Part shown: one piece after another, positions 49,525-59,495 of the stretch
How positions within the stretch are numbered: the stretch's first letter is position 1
How the letters are laid out: the number at the start of each line of letters is the position of its first letter
DNA from: Strix aluco
Lineage: Eukaryota; Chordata; Aves; Strigiformes; Strigidae
Length of the DNA: 64,000 nt
Direction of reading: 5' to 3'
NCBI RefSeq assembly: GCF_031877795.1
Contig: NC_133971.1
Location: forward strand, 67,578,463-67,642,462
Program-made: the position numbers and the translations under genes
The notes under the pieces: generated by a model
What the model was told of the DNA's origin: nothing
The model's input: only the letters and a program-made list of their open reading frames with translations
The model's database searches: none

Positions 49525-51600
49525 TTGTTGCAACCAGCACCTGAATTGCCTCCCTCTAAGACTCTAAATGTTAAACCCTATCCTCTCCCTCCAGGAGCTA
49601 GAGAAGAAATTAACCCCATTATTTCAGATCTAAAGGAGAAGGGAATAATTATCCCTATATGCTTCCCCTATAATTCTCCCATTTGGCTTGTACACAAGCC
49701 GAATGGCAAATGGTGGCTAAGTTGAATACCGGCACCTGAACACCAATCCCTTAACCGCTGCTGTGCTGAATAGTGAAACTGATTGCAACTATTCAGGAAC
49801 AAGCCCATTTTGGCAGCTATTGATGTAAACGGTATGTTTTTATGGTTCCCTTGCAGGATATGGACAAAGACCATTTTGATTTTACCTAGGAAGATATAGA
49901 ATACACGTTTACCCATCTCCCCTATTTTCATTCACCGACTATCGCCCACTGTGCTTTAGCACAAGAGCTTGCCCAAGTTCCCCCCATGGAGGGAGTTAAA
50001 GTACATCAGTATATTGATGATGTGTTGATTGGTGGCCCTGATGTCTCTGTGGTGGGACAGGCTCAAAAGGATATAATTATCCATCTGAAAAATTTAGGAA
50101 TCCAACGGAATAGATACAACTCCCATCCTCTGAGGTAAAATTTTTAGGCATCTGGTGGAGGTGAGTGATAGTGTGTATTCCTCCCTTCAACTTTAATTAC
50201 CCTAACAGGTGAAAGTGCCTGGGAACAAAAAGGAACTTCAACATGTTTTAGGCCTATTGGTATACTGGAAGAAACACATTCCAGATTTTTCTATCATAGC
50301 TCGACCTATATATGATCTAACAAAAAGGAGGACCTCTTTGGATTGGACCCCCATCCATGACAAAACCTTAAAACCGCTGAGTTTTGAAGCTGGGGTACAA
50401 CAGGCCCTAGGGCCAATCTACCTGACCAACCCTTTCCAAATCTGAGTGGGGCCTTGTGTAAGGAACTGTGTTAGATTTTGTTTGTCTCAACATTGCTGTT
50501 GCACCACCACCATTTCCTGGCCTCAGCACCCTGTTGCCACAGAGGAGTACGTTCTAAAGGAGACGAAGTGTCCCCGACAAAACCACGACATCCACCTGAA
50601 GCTAAATCGGGGTGCGGAAGACACACGGGCCAGCATGACCAGCGCCTGGGCATCCATGCATGGAGGACCACGGGACCAGGAGCCCCATGATCGGGATGAG
50701 ACGTGCAGGCTGGCACGAAATGGGCAGACTCTTTGGAAAAGGTCGAGGGGACTGGGACAATAAAAGGACTGTGTACTCCTCCTTCGGGGCGCACCTTCTT
50801 CGACACCTGTTACTTGGAGCTGGGACCTCAGCAGAGCTTGGAGTCACCATCACCTGCACCGAGCCCGAGCCAACGGAACATCGCTGGATCCCTGGCGGTG
50901 GTGGTAATTAGCTGCATATCTACCATTTTTCTTGCTTAGGGATTCTGACTTTCCCCTTCTTTTCCTCTCCATCCTATCACTATTACTAATTGTTACAGCA
51001 AATAAAGTTCACAAGGTTATACAGCATCTGACCTCGTTTGTGTCTTAATCTCACTCTTGTGATCGTTTAAGAACCCTCCCCGATATTGGATCGGGACACC
51101 TTGCCACCCATGGGCTTTCAATTCATATGTGGCAGTGTGGACCCAGAGGTCCCACTTGCCCCACTGAATTTTACTCCCAAAGTTTCAAAGATGCTGAAAA
51201 TTGCTACTCTACCTGGGAAAAAAGTCTATTTATAATCAATCTAGACTTACAGGAGGCTGACAAAATTATAAAATGGCAATCAATTAGTCTGTGAGGGCAC
51301 TTCAAACTCCTAAAGTTGGTAACCACCAGCACTCCACCCCCTGCTGGAATAGCACAAAAGGAGACTGTGAGAAAATGGTACACACAAATAGATCACTGTT
51401 GTCATACCCATAAGATTGAGGAGGGAACACCTAAAATCCTCCCCATACAAGAACCAGCAGATGTTAAGCCAGATGAGAAACCCCCTTCCTCCCCCATTAA
51501 GCCTGCTCCCCAGTTTGAGCCTAATTTAAAGAACATATGGTTTACTGATGCATCCTCTAGAAGAGAAGGAAAAGCACAGAAATATTGATCAGTAGCAGTG
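49525..51600 (+). pseudogene. ERV-A reverse transcriptase and start of RNase H
   Basis: 49,525-49,725 carries the fingers region (LPPGAREEINPIISDLKEKG). Frameshifts follow. The active site QYIDDVLIGGPDV is at about 50,007-50,045 (YIDD at 50,010-50,021), so the catalytic pair is intact although the gene is not. 50,209-50,445 is the thumb and connection. A solo LTR (50,457-51,098) interrupts, then RNase H begins with IWFTDASSRREGKAQ near 51,530-51,590. Confidence 0.87.
50457..51098 (+). mobile_element. Solo LTR inside ERV-A pol
   Basis: 642 bp, TGTAAGGAACTGTG to GATCGGGACA, flanked by CCTTG at 50,452-50,456 and 51,099-51,103. Features: a TATA-like GGGACAATAAAAGG near 50,758 and an AATAAA signal near 51,001. 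A GC-rich U3 gives several chance open frames on both strands. A different family from the other LTRs here. Confidence 0.9.
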
Positions 51601-51739
51601 CATGTTGATTTGGGAGACCAAGTTGTAACTGAGAGGGAAGAAAGTGCACAGGTGGGAGACCTGATAGCAGTATGGAGTGCAATAAAATGGTAAGTGGAAA
51701 ACAAGGATCTGTTATACATTTATATGGATTCCTATTGTT

Positions 51740-52262
51740 ATGGAGGCTCTCAAATAAAGAAACAACCACCAAAAGTTAAAAATTTATTGTAACTAGCCCT
51801 CCGCAACTATTCAATTAGAGGTTCGAATGCCTGTGAGAGAACAGAACAACTTCCTAGGGTTTAAGGACAACCCAAAACGCTCTATCACTCACCTAACAAG
51901 TGAGGACTCTCAACCTTGAGGACATGCTCAGGGCAGCGTCCTGACCCAAGTCACCTCAAGGAGTTTCCCTGGGTGCCATCCCGACCCTAGGGCAGGGTCC
52001 TTGACCGCAGCATGCTGCTCCAGGGGACAAGGTCAAAATGGCTCCTCGCGGGGACTCCACTGATACCCAGGCCAAATCTGATCTGCGGTGAAAAGAGGCT
52101 CCTATTGGCCAAAGGCCCCAACTGCCATGAAGCCCCAAGAACAAAGGCAATCAGTAGCTGCTACACTTCAGCAGCCAAGAAGCCCTGTTTTCACTGGGCG
52201 GGTGCACCTGCCACACCTATGCAGCGTTTAAAGGGAATGGCTTCCCTTTTAGGAGCAGAATG
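51740..52262 (-). mobile_element. Unresolved insert in ERV-A RNase H, LTR-like
   Basis: RNase H similarity stops after YIYMDSYC near 51,742 and resumes with EWEVNRVPVWQKDKWEEI from 52,261. The half-kilobase between does not continue the protein. On the minus strand it ends with ACAATAAATTTTTAACTTTTGG, a polyadenylation-like end, so a minus-oriented LTR remnant is likely. I could not find a clean target duplication. A short palindrome (AAAGGGAATGGCTTCCCTTT) lies near its right end. Confidence 0.5.
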
Positions 52263-53050
52263 AGTGGGAAGTTAACCGGGTGCCAGTATGGCAAAAGGAT
52301 AAATGGGAAGAAATTCTGGACATTGCTAAGCATAAGCCTATCTTAGTGGGGTTGGTTGCAGCTCATCAGAAAGGAAGTAATCCAGCTCACCTTGTTAATA
52401 ACTGAGTGAATTCCCCAACTCGCTCGGCAGTGATGGTAATGACAGAAGAAGGAAGAGTAAAGAAGTGGGAACCCCTACTAGAGTGGTTGCGTGTTAAATG
52501 TGGCCACTTGGGAATTAAAGATCGTTTTAGAGAAGCACCGAGTTGAGAATAGCTGGTGACCTGGGAGCTATGTGGTGCTGTTATTTCTGCATGTGGTCAA
52601 CGTCGGACATGTCTCAATCACCGTGACCCTGACCCTCCACTTCATCTGAGGGATAACAAGGGTCTATGGGAAACATGGCAAGTAGATTACCTAGATCCTT
52701 TCAAAAGGACAAAATTGCACAAAAGTTATCCATTGTACCCATGGCCCTGGGGCTCCTGCAGAGACATGGTACCTCACAGAACTTAGAATTCTCATTTGAG
52801 ATACGTGTAATGTTGGGGATATTCCTCTATGGGATTTAAAAAATCTGACCCATGTTGTAATAGGACAACGAGGAACAAAAATGGTGGTATCCTAGAAGCA
52901 TGTGGAATACCTTTCATGCACCCTCCTGAAGTAGAAGCAACTACAGATAAGAACTCTGATGCCATACTTTTGTCACTACCTGATCAATACAGTTGTAAAA
53001 CTGTTCAGTATGCCCCTCCCTATGGCCTAGCCTGGGGATGCTCTGTGTAA
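52261..53050 (+). pseudogene. ERV-A RNase H end and integrase
   Basis: After WEEILDIAKHKPILVGLVAA of the RNase H end come KKWEPLLEWLRVKCGHLGIK and a degenerate integrase core with ETWQVDYLDPF (52,556-52,786). Multiple stops and frameshifts; the DDE residues cannot all be traced. Confidence 0.7.
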
Positions 53051-53865
53051 AGATATATATGCATTTGAGAGTCCTTGAACAAGCAGGGCTGAAGTGCACA
53101 GGTGGAATACCAACCATGTGTCCTAAGAGGATTTTTCACTTTACCCCACCTCATAAAAGAAAGCATAAGGAAAGTGATAAACCCCAAGATTGACTTGATT
53201 GGGCTATACATGGAGATGAAATACCCAGTTATTATACCTGGGGAATGAAAATATCTCTGATGTTAGAAAATATATTTACCTCATATGTAATCCTTAAAAG
53301 ACACCAAGTTGTCTTGGAAAATATTACATGGCAAATATATGTTTTAAGTAATTGGACTCAGTATGCTTTTGGGAAAATGGATACTCAATTACAACAGGTC
53401 TCTAAAATGACATTGCAAAACAGGTTAGCCTTAGATATGTTGTTATTAAAAGAACATGGAATTTGTGGTATATTGAATCATACTGAAGAAGAATGGTGTA
53501 TTCACAACACCACTACCTCAGACTGAAGAAGCTCACGCTAAAATGAAGGAAGTTGCTGACCAAACTGGAGAACTATTCTATGCCATGCAGTCCAAGGACT
53601 GGTTTGATAGATAGAGTCCAAATTTGTGGCCAGGATCAATCCTAAAATTGTTGGGACTCACCAGATGGGGAAGGTGACTAATACTGTTATGTGGATTTTT
53701 ATTTTTGATGATTGGCTTGGCAAGAGCTCAATGTATGATTAACAGTTTGGTCTCTTCAGCTTCTTCTCTCCTTTCACCCTCTATTTGCTATGCACCGATC
53801 GCCGCCCTAGAAGATGAACTCTACAGGAATGAGATTCGACCAACAAAGTTTGAGCCACAGAGCAA
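53051..53865 (+). pseudogene. ERV-A env, transmembrane subunit remnant
   Basis: 53,245-53,526 encodes [19 protein letters not shown], the heptad and immunosuppressive-like region of a retroviral transmembrane subunit, followed by [10 protein letters not shown]. The surface subunit is almost absent, and the membrane anchor region after 53,600 is broken by stops. The 3' LTR starts at 53,866. Confidence 0.75.
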
Positions 53866-54714
53866 TGTGAGAGACTGAAAGAGTTAATGTCTCAAACATT
53901 GTGGCTGGGAGGGGGGTCGATGGCACAGGATGCAGGGGGCGTGCCAGAAGGCAGGTAGTTCCGTGTTGTCAGGCAAGATGACTCACAGAGTTTATTTGAG
54001 GAAGGGGCTTCACGACCACCCAAAACACCCCTTATGTCCACCCCCCACTACGCAAGATCAAGAGTTATATAAGCCGCACAGGTGTTTGAGAGACATGTAA
54101 GTCCTCAAAGGGGCATGACTGGTGTGATCAAGAGGCGGCAACTGGCACCTGAACACTCACTCTTTCTCACCTCACATGTAAATAAGCCCAGGAAAGCCCA
54201 CCCTTTTCCTCACCTTGTATGCAAATAAGCCAACCTATTTAAAGAACAGCAAGCCATAGCACCGTGCGCACCCACCACCGTCTCCAACAAGATCAGGAAC
54301 TGGGCCAGAAGACATTGCTGGAACCCAGGGTGGTGATCCAGATCTCTCCTCTACGTCTATTTTTCTATCTTTCTCTCTCTCTTTCCGTCTTTTATGTGTT
54401 ACAGGCCATTCAGCCCTTTATAGAATAACAGGGTTTAATATCCACTGTTGAAAACTGTTTACAGAGCTTTGAGGTCTAATTAGCTTTAAAAAGGTTTAAT
54501 TGGCTTCTGTTAAAATAAGCTTCTGCCATTAATAAATTTTCCAAGGGTATCTCGACTATCAGAGTGGATTGTTCAAGGCAGCCCTCTCCGGCAATAATTG
54601 GCATACCTATTAAGAGATAAGTCCCGCCACCCTAGGCCCTCTAATCTTTGAGGACCAGCTAGAATGCAAGGGGATTTATCTCTTGCTAAATTAATCTGTC
54701 ATCTTGAATGCAAC
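53866..54714 (+). repeat. ERV-A 3' LTR
   Basis: Begins TGTGAGAGACTGAAAG and ends around CTTGAATGCAACA. It aligns with the 5' LTR throughout, with few substitutions, apart from a deletion of about 38 bp just after the AATAAA region (compare 36,214-36,251 with 54,540). The right end borders the polyadenylation region of the RING gene on the other strand. Confidence 0.85.
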
Positions 54715-54734
54715 ACTTGCAAATCGTAAATGTG

Positions 54735-54740
54735 TTTATT
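54735..54740 (-). terminator. Polyadenylation signal of the RING gene
   Basis: Minus-strand AATAAA about 270 nt past the stop codon, with the expected cleavage point 15-25 nt further on, at the ERV-A LTR edge. Confidence 0.65.
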
Positions 54741-55003
54741 GGACGTGGAAGAGGCAGATGCTGTGGGACTGCAGCTGCACTAGGGCCAGCCAGGTGCTCG
54801 CCTGTGCTTCTCAGGGTTGGCTCCTAAGAAGTGATGGGTATGGGAGCCTGCTGGGAGGTGGCGTTGGAGGGCCCCAGAGCTTGCCCTGCCTCTGTGCACT
54901 GTCAGTCTCTGGAGGTCCCTGTTCCTCAACCTGAGGGATGGCTATCAGTGGGACACTTGTGCAGGTTGTAGCGCTGCTGCAAGAACCGTTTTTGGTCCCT
55001 CTC

Positions 55004-55333
55004 TCAGGCCATCCTCCTGCGCAGGTGGGCGAGCAAGCCGAGCACATATTCCTCATACTTCTTGTCCTCTCGTGGCAGGTACAGCAGCTTGTTCAAAAGC
55101 TGCTTGCAGACTGGGCATTCATCTTTCTGCTTGGACCACCGGTCAATGCAGTTAAAGCGGAAGCAGTGCATGCAGTAGGCCACACAAGCTGTCTTTTTGA
55201 TATTTCTCAGGCAGATGGGGCACTGGGGATCTGCCGCTGCCTCTGCCAGCCCTGCCTGGGGTGGCTGGCTTGTGCTGCTGTCCCTTGCAGCAGAGCTGCT
55301 CTCCTCCATGGCTTTCTTGGTACCTGATGCCAT
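55004..55333 (-). CDS. Small TOPORS-like RING-finger protein, 109 aa
   Basis: The product would be a RING E3 ubiquitin-ligase-type protein. A polar, alanine- and serine-rich N-terminus (about residues 1-35) precedes a RING-type block with CPICL, then AYCMH, then CIDRWSKQKDECPVCKQ, and a tail with KKYEEYVLG. The RWSKxKxECPxCKQ pattern and the EYVL tail match the RING region of TOPORS; full TOPORS is roughly ten times longer, so this is a RING-only version. One zinc ligand is unusual: where the family has H-R-F-C-F, this has H-C-F-R-F, so the fifth ligand cysteine is arginine and a cysteine sits two residues earlier. The start ATG was chosen because it follows the splice acceptor by three bases and opens the frame. 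No internal stops. Function as a ligase is unproven. Confidence 0.75.
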   Translation of the reverse strand: MASGTKKAMEESSSAARDSSTSQPPQAGLAEAAADPQCPICLRNIKKTACVAYCMHCFRFNCIDRWSKQKDECPVCKQLLNKLLYLPREDKKYEEYVLGLLAHLRRRMA

Positions 55334-55345
55334 GTCCTGCCAAGA

Positions 55346-55947
55346 GAGACATGCAAAGTGCTGGAGCTTGTCTGGTGCTAGAAGTGGAAAAGCCAAGGAA
55401 GCCCCAGAAGGCTGTGGGAGAGGGGAGGCAAGGGCCTCCCAAGAGCTCTCCTTGCAAGCTGGAAAACATCAGCCATATCCCTGTGGGCCAGCTGGCCAGC
55501 CAGCCCCAAGGGCTGCCCTACACCCCTGCCTTCCCACATAGGCTCCCCTAGGCAGGCTGCCTGCCCTGGACAAAGACATGCTGGGGAAACCTCCTGCCCA
55601 GGCACCAGGAAAAGGCAAACTTGGACAAAGGGCCCTGGGTAGGGGGAGCACCTGTGGCTCTGAGGGGGAGAGGCTCCAGCTGGGGCTTGGCAGGAGCTGG
55701 GGCAGGGCAGAGAGATGTGGGGACAAGATGGGCCCCTATGTCTAGACCCCCTTGTAGGTGGGCTGTAGGAAGGAAGGAAGGGATGGGGAGCAGGAGGAGA
55801 AGCCTGCTGGGACCTCCTCAGCAGCTCCCCAGTGCTCAAGCCACATAATACAGACTCTGGTGAGGTGCACCCTGGGTGAACACCTGAAGCACCTGAGCCT
55901 TGAGCCCCATGCTTTCCCCCAAATGTCACCAGATTAGCACAGCATAC
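55346..55947 (-). other. GC-rich intron of the RING gene
   Basis: Bounded by a donor at 55,947 and an acceptor ending at 55,337. It is proline/serine-codon rich by composition, which creates long chance open frames on both strands, the largest at 55,378-55,929 (minus). No domain was found in them. Confidence 0.5.
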
Positions 55948-56027
55948 CTGCAGAAGCCCATCTAGTACAGCAGAGAAACTCAGAAGAATCTAGTACTGGG
56001 TTTGCTTGTGTGTGGCTGTGGGGTGGG

Positions 56028-56034
56028 TTTTATA
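56028..56034 (-). promoter_or_regulatory. TATA box of the RING gene
   Basis: Minus-strand TTATAAAAC placed about 25-30 bp upstream of a likely start near 56,003. Its sequence and spacing to the first donor are good; use is inferred. Confidence 0.5.
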
Positions 56035-56179
56035 ACAGGATAAGGGGCTACACCTGTGGCCCCTATAAGAGGCTTCTCAAAGCTCCCTGCCTCTGGCCAA
56101 GGCTGTGCCAATTAGCAACAGTGGCTGTGTCTCTCTGATAACTATTTAAGAAGGGCAACCTAGAGGAGGAGTAAGAGGC

Positions 56180-56514
56180 AACCAGGGTGGTGATCCAGAT
56201 CTCTCCTCTACATCTATTTTTCTATCTTTCTCTCTGTCTCCCTCTTTTATATGTTACAGGCTATTCAGCCCTTTATAAAATAACAGGGTTTAATATCCAC
56301 AGTTGAAAACTGTTTACAGAGCTTTGAGATCTAATTAGCTTTAAAAAGGTTTAACTGGCTACTGTTTAAATAAGCTTCAGCCATTAATACTTTTTCCACT
56401 GACTGTTTGGTGTTATGTCACCTCAATTTAGTCCAAGGGTATCTCGACTATTGGAGTGGGTTGTCCAGGACAGCCCTCTCCAGCGATAATTAGCCCACCT
56501 ATTGAGAGATAAGT
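56180..56514 (+). mobile_element. Partial LTR related to ERV-A (R/U5-like part)
   Basis: From ACCAGGGTGGTGATCCAGAT to TTGAGAGATAAGT this follows the ERV-A LTR closely (roughly 90% by eye), including the CT-rich tract, the TTACAGGCTATTCAGCCC block and GGGTATCTCGACTA. Upstream, a TATA-like CTATTTAAGAAG near 56,143 may be the matching promoter, but the rest of the U3 region is different. Homology stops at about 56,514, about 80 bp before the ERV-A LTR ends. Either a diverged subfamily or a truncated copy. Confidence 0.8.
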
Positions 56515-56641
56515 GGTTTCTGTTTCAAAGACACTGAATCTAAAGGCTGCCAAGACTTGAGCCTTAAAATAAAAGAGCAGATATGCAGAGCTACACCAAA
56601 CTTCCACCTATCCCGCTTCTGAGACATTAGTGCGTACTTAC

Positions 56642-56714
56642 AGAAAGAGTGGAAAATATGAGCAATGGCAGAGGGCTCTTCCAACAAACTCACTAACCTT
56701 TGTGCACTCAGCAT
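56642..56714 (-). CDS. Possible coding exon (low confidence)
   Basis: Minus-strand ATG at 56,714 opens MLSAQRLVSLLEEPSAIAHI and reaches an excellent donor (TTTCT|GTAAGT) after 24 codons. It could be a first coding exon of the minus-strand gene proposed at 7.6-33.6 kb, with the retroviral stack in its intron. There is no promoter or CpG island directly beside it, so this is tentative. Confidence 0.3.
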
Positions 56715-58879
56715 CTTGGGGACTTTCTATTGCTTAATGGAGTTTTATTCCACAGATTTGTGTAATTGCCTTCTAAACCGCTTGTACTTTTGAGCCAAAA
56801 TATCCCGTGGAAACAAGTTCCATGATTTAATGACAATTTGCCTGGAAAAACACTTGCTTCTGTTTTAAACTTGTTACCTGATCATTCCATTTAATGCCTC
56901 CTCTTCTTGCATTATAAGAGAACAGCAAGTAATGATAACAGGATTGTGTTAATTGCTATCGTATAGTTCCGTTACCTCAGTTACCTCTCACATACTCAAG
57001 ACATTCCATGACTGCTCATCCTGGTCTCCATGTTCTACTTTTTTTTGTTGTTGTTGTTAATTACTTCCTTTTTGACATGGGGATGAGAACAGCATAGAGA
57101 CTTCATGGATTCATGATATGTTGACATAGTATTTTCAACTTTTTTCTCATGTACTTATTTTCTAATAGTTTCAGAATTACTGTTTTCCTTTTTAACCACA
57201 TCTGAGCATTCAGAAAACTATTTATACAGTTTCTAGTACCTTTCCTGAGTAGAAATAGCTAATTCAGTGTCTATAAACCCATTGACTAATTAGAATTATT
57301 TTCCTATAGATGACCTATCTTCATTCATCAACACTTTCAGCTGACATTTTAGCATTCACTAAAGTTCATTATATTCTTTTATAGCTCTTTATTTTTTTGA
57401 TCATGCTGAAGAGCATTTTGTAATAAACTTTGTATCTTCATTATTAATACCCCTCCAGATAGTTTCAACATATTGCTTAGGAATATTCTAAAAAGCATAA
57501 AGCACAGAAATGAGAGGAAATGTACTAGTAATGGCTATTCATAAACTGAGTACTTATTCCTTCATTTTGTTTCCAGTTATTTGGTTAACGAGTTCTTAAT
57601 AAATATTATATTCCTAGCTCAGCATGTGAACAAAATCTTTCCAACTTCAAAGTCTGTATGGCAGAAGGGCATAAAGACATAAAATTACTAGTAGCTGTCT
57701 ATTGAGCCTGAATCCATAGCCATAAAAGTTGACAGAAGACTTTCTACTGCTCTGTATATGAATTGGATTAAATACCTATAGTGCTATATGTAAACATTTT
57801 AACACTGAAATTTTGAAAATACAATGACTTCAAGCAATACTTTTTACATGAACCTGATGTGGTAGCCAGAAACCTGTCTACCGACAAAAGCTGATATATT
57901 AAGCTTATAAATTCATACCTTTCTAACGGATGAATCTGTTTAAATTTAAAAAAATCTTGGTATTTTGAAGCCTGTTCATTAAAAGAAAAACCCCAAACAC
58001 CTAAAACTGTAAGGGATGAAGTATCTTAATTTTCAAGTCAGCTGAGAAACAGTCAAGTCTTCAAAGGAGCAAAAATATATTACTATATTTCATAGTGGTG
58101 ACTACTTTTGAAGAAATTAAAGGTTTTGTAAGGTTTCTAGGCTACCAGGACAAAAAAGTGGAAAGGAAGCATGACATTCTACATATAATTGGCTTGGGCT
58201 GGCTAGAAAAAGTAATTTTAAAGAATATGTGTTGATTTACTAATCCCTATGTAATAAATAGAATCTTGTGTATCTTAGTTCACAGTATCCAACATTCCTC
58301 TTAAAATGCTGATATTTAATTTAAACAAAACAGAGCTTCAAAAGAAAGTCATATAGAGAAATGCTTTCAGGTTAACAGATGCTACTTTGCTAAAAGAGAA
58401 CGTCTATTAAATTGTTGTATAACATACTATAGAAGATAAATTTCACAATATGCTGTATTTAGCAAGTATTTTGGTTGTTATACACTGACAAAATACATAC
58501 ACAGCAAACAAAAAATGGCATTCAAAATTAGTGTTTATCATTATAGCAAACTGGGAACGTTCTGATCCTGTGAACAGCTTGTTACTTAGGGAACAACTGA
58601 GGTATCAGGGAAGACAGTGGCTTGACCCCAGTAACACGTCGAAGTGGAAGAGGCACTTGCAGGGTGAAAGCGTTAGCCGTGCGCAGCCGCTTTGAGCTCT
58701 CTGGCGCACAGCTTACTCTGGATGTGCCGCTGGGCTGCTGTACTGATTTTTTCATGGTCTGTTAGTAGTCACAATCTTTACTTCCACACTACATTATCTC
58801 AAAATACTCCATTTGCACACATTTGGTGAACTGAGAAGTAAGCAGTTCTACAGTACTTCCGTGGAACTGAGCTCTCAAT
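56715..58879. other. AT-rich noncoding DNA upstream of the CpG island
   Basis: No exon-like segment or recognised repeat, apart from a (TTG)n microsatellite near 57,043. Base composition changes sharply at about 58,620-58,880 as the CpG island begins. Confidence 0.5.
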
Positions 58880-59177
58880 TACACCTGCCCGACGACGGAG
58901 GGCTGAGGGGCCCAGCAAGCTTTAACGAAGCCACGCACGACGCTAGTGTGGAACGTTCAGTTTCCCGAGGGAGACTGGGAGCCGTCACCGGGCGCACCTC
59001 GGCGGGCAGGGCGGCCGGCTGGGCCTCGGCCGCTAACGGCCCCGCCGCGGGCACTTCCGTCCCCACCCGCCGCAGAGACGGGCGCGCGGCTGCCGGCCGC
59101 CGGGGCGCAGCTCCGCGAGGGGGCAGGGTGGGGTCGCGCGGTCACGTGGGCCCGGCGGCGGCGCCCCGCCCAGGCAG

Positions 59178-59178
59178 C

Positions 59179-59209
<31 letters not shown>
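59178..59209 (+). repeat. (GGC)n trinucleotide repeat in 5' UTR
   Basis: About ten uninterrupted GCG/GGC units followed by GGA units, about 100 bp upstream of the first candidate ATG. Confidence 0.9.
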
Positions 59210-59309
59210 AGGAGGAGGCCGCTGTAGGCGCGGGCCGCCGCCGCCCCCAGCCCGCTTCGCACCCGCTGCTCCCCTGTCCCGGCCTCTCCGGGAGGATGGT
59301 AGGAGCGAG

Positions 59310-59495
59310 ATGAGCCCCGAGCCGGAGCCGCCGCCAGCCCCGGCTCCGGAGAAGAAGGAGGAGGAGGAGGAGGAGGAGGAGGAAGCGGCGGTGGTAGTGT
59401 CGCCGCCGCCGCCGAGTGAGGGCGGCGGCGCCAGGCGTGGTGGCTGCACCATGCTGGTGAAGAGGGTCGGCCCCAAGTCCGGCGGCGGCAGCACG
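59310..59495 (+). CDS. First coding exon of an unrecognised host gene
   Basis: ATG at 59,310 opens MSPEPEPPPAPAPEKK, then a glutamate run (about residues 17-25, encoded by a GAG repeat at 59,350-59,393), a valine patch, a proline patch and a glycine/arginine-rich part. The frame meets a clean donor (AGCACG|GTGAGC) at 59,495, exactly after 62 codons. An in-frame second ATG at 59,451 has a good context (GCACCATGC) and would give a 15-residue exon start MLVKRVGPKSGGGST; either may be used. The N-terminus is low-complexity, so the gene cannot be named from it. The next exon is not in the window. Confidence 0.6.

Larger units (their letters stand above)
35541..54715 (+). mobile_element. ERV-A: outer provirus, heavily interrupted
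   Basis: A plus-strand endogenous retrovirus with paired LTRs (35,541-36,431 and 53,866-54,714) and internal gag, protease, reverse transcriptase, RNase H, integrase and env remnants in the canonical order. Its 19.2 kb span is inflated by a solo LTR, a whole second provirus, a further solo LTR and one more insert; its own sequence is about 7 kb. The flanks TTGCAGA (left) and TTGCAAA (right) may be a decayed target duplication. The sequence straight after the 5' LTR (TGGTGTCATGAACAGGAT) resembles a tRNA-Leu-type primer binding site with about four mismatches, judged from memory. The retroviral class is left open. Confidence 0.88.
54715..56005 (-). other. RING-finger gene: transcription unit inferred from signals
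   Basis: Read on the minus strand: a TATA box (TATAAAA, 56,028-56,034), a short non-coding first exon (about 56,004 to 55,948), a donor CTGCAG|GTATGC, an intron of about 610 bp, an acceptor CTCTCTTGGCAG ending at 55,337, one coding exon, and AATAAA at 54,735-54,740 with expected cleavage close to 54,715. These elements are seen in sequence; their joint use is inferred. The 3' end coincides with the ERV-A LTR boundary and the promoter lies about 120 bp from the TATA-like site of a partial LTR pointing the other way. Confidence 0.6.

Noticed and set aside
50471..50939. Cluster of open frames on both strands
   Set aside because: They fall inside the solo LTR 50,457-51,098, whose GC-rich U3 region leaves several frames open by chance.
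55378..55929. 183-codon open frame on the minus strand upstream of the RING coding exon
   Set aside because: Composition is proline/serine/cysteine as expected from GC-rich intron DNA; no domain, and it overlaps the predicted intron between good splice sites.
58813..59313. 166-codon plus-strand frame and several minus-strand frames across the CpG island
   Set aside because: Alanine/arginine/glycine and proline runs come from CpG-rich sequence and the GGC repeat; the frame at 59,310 with a matched donor explains the coding signal better.
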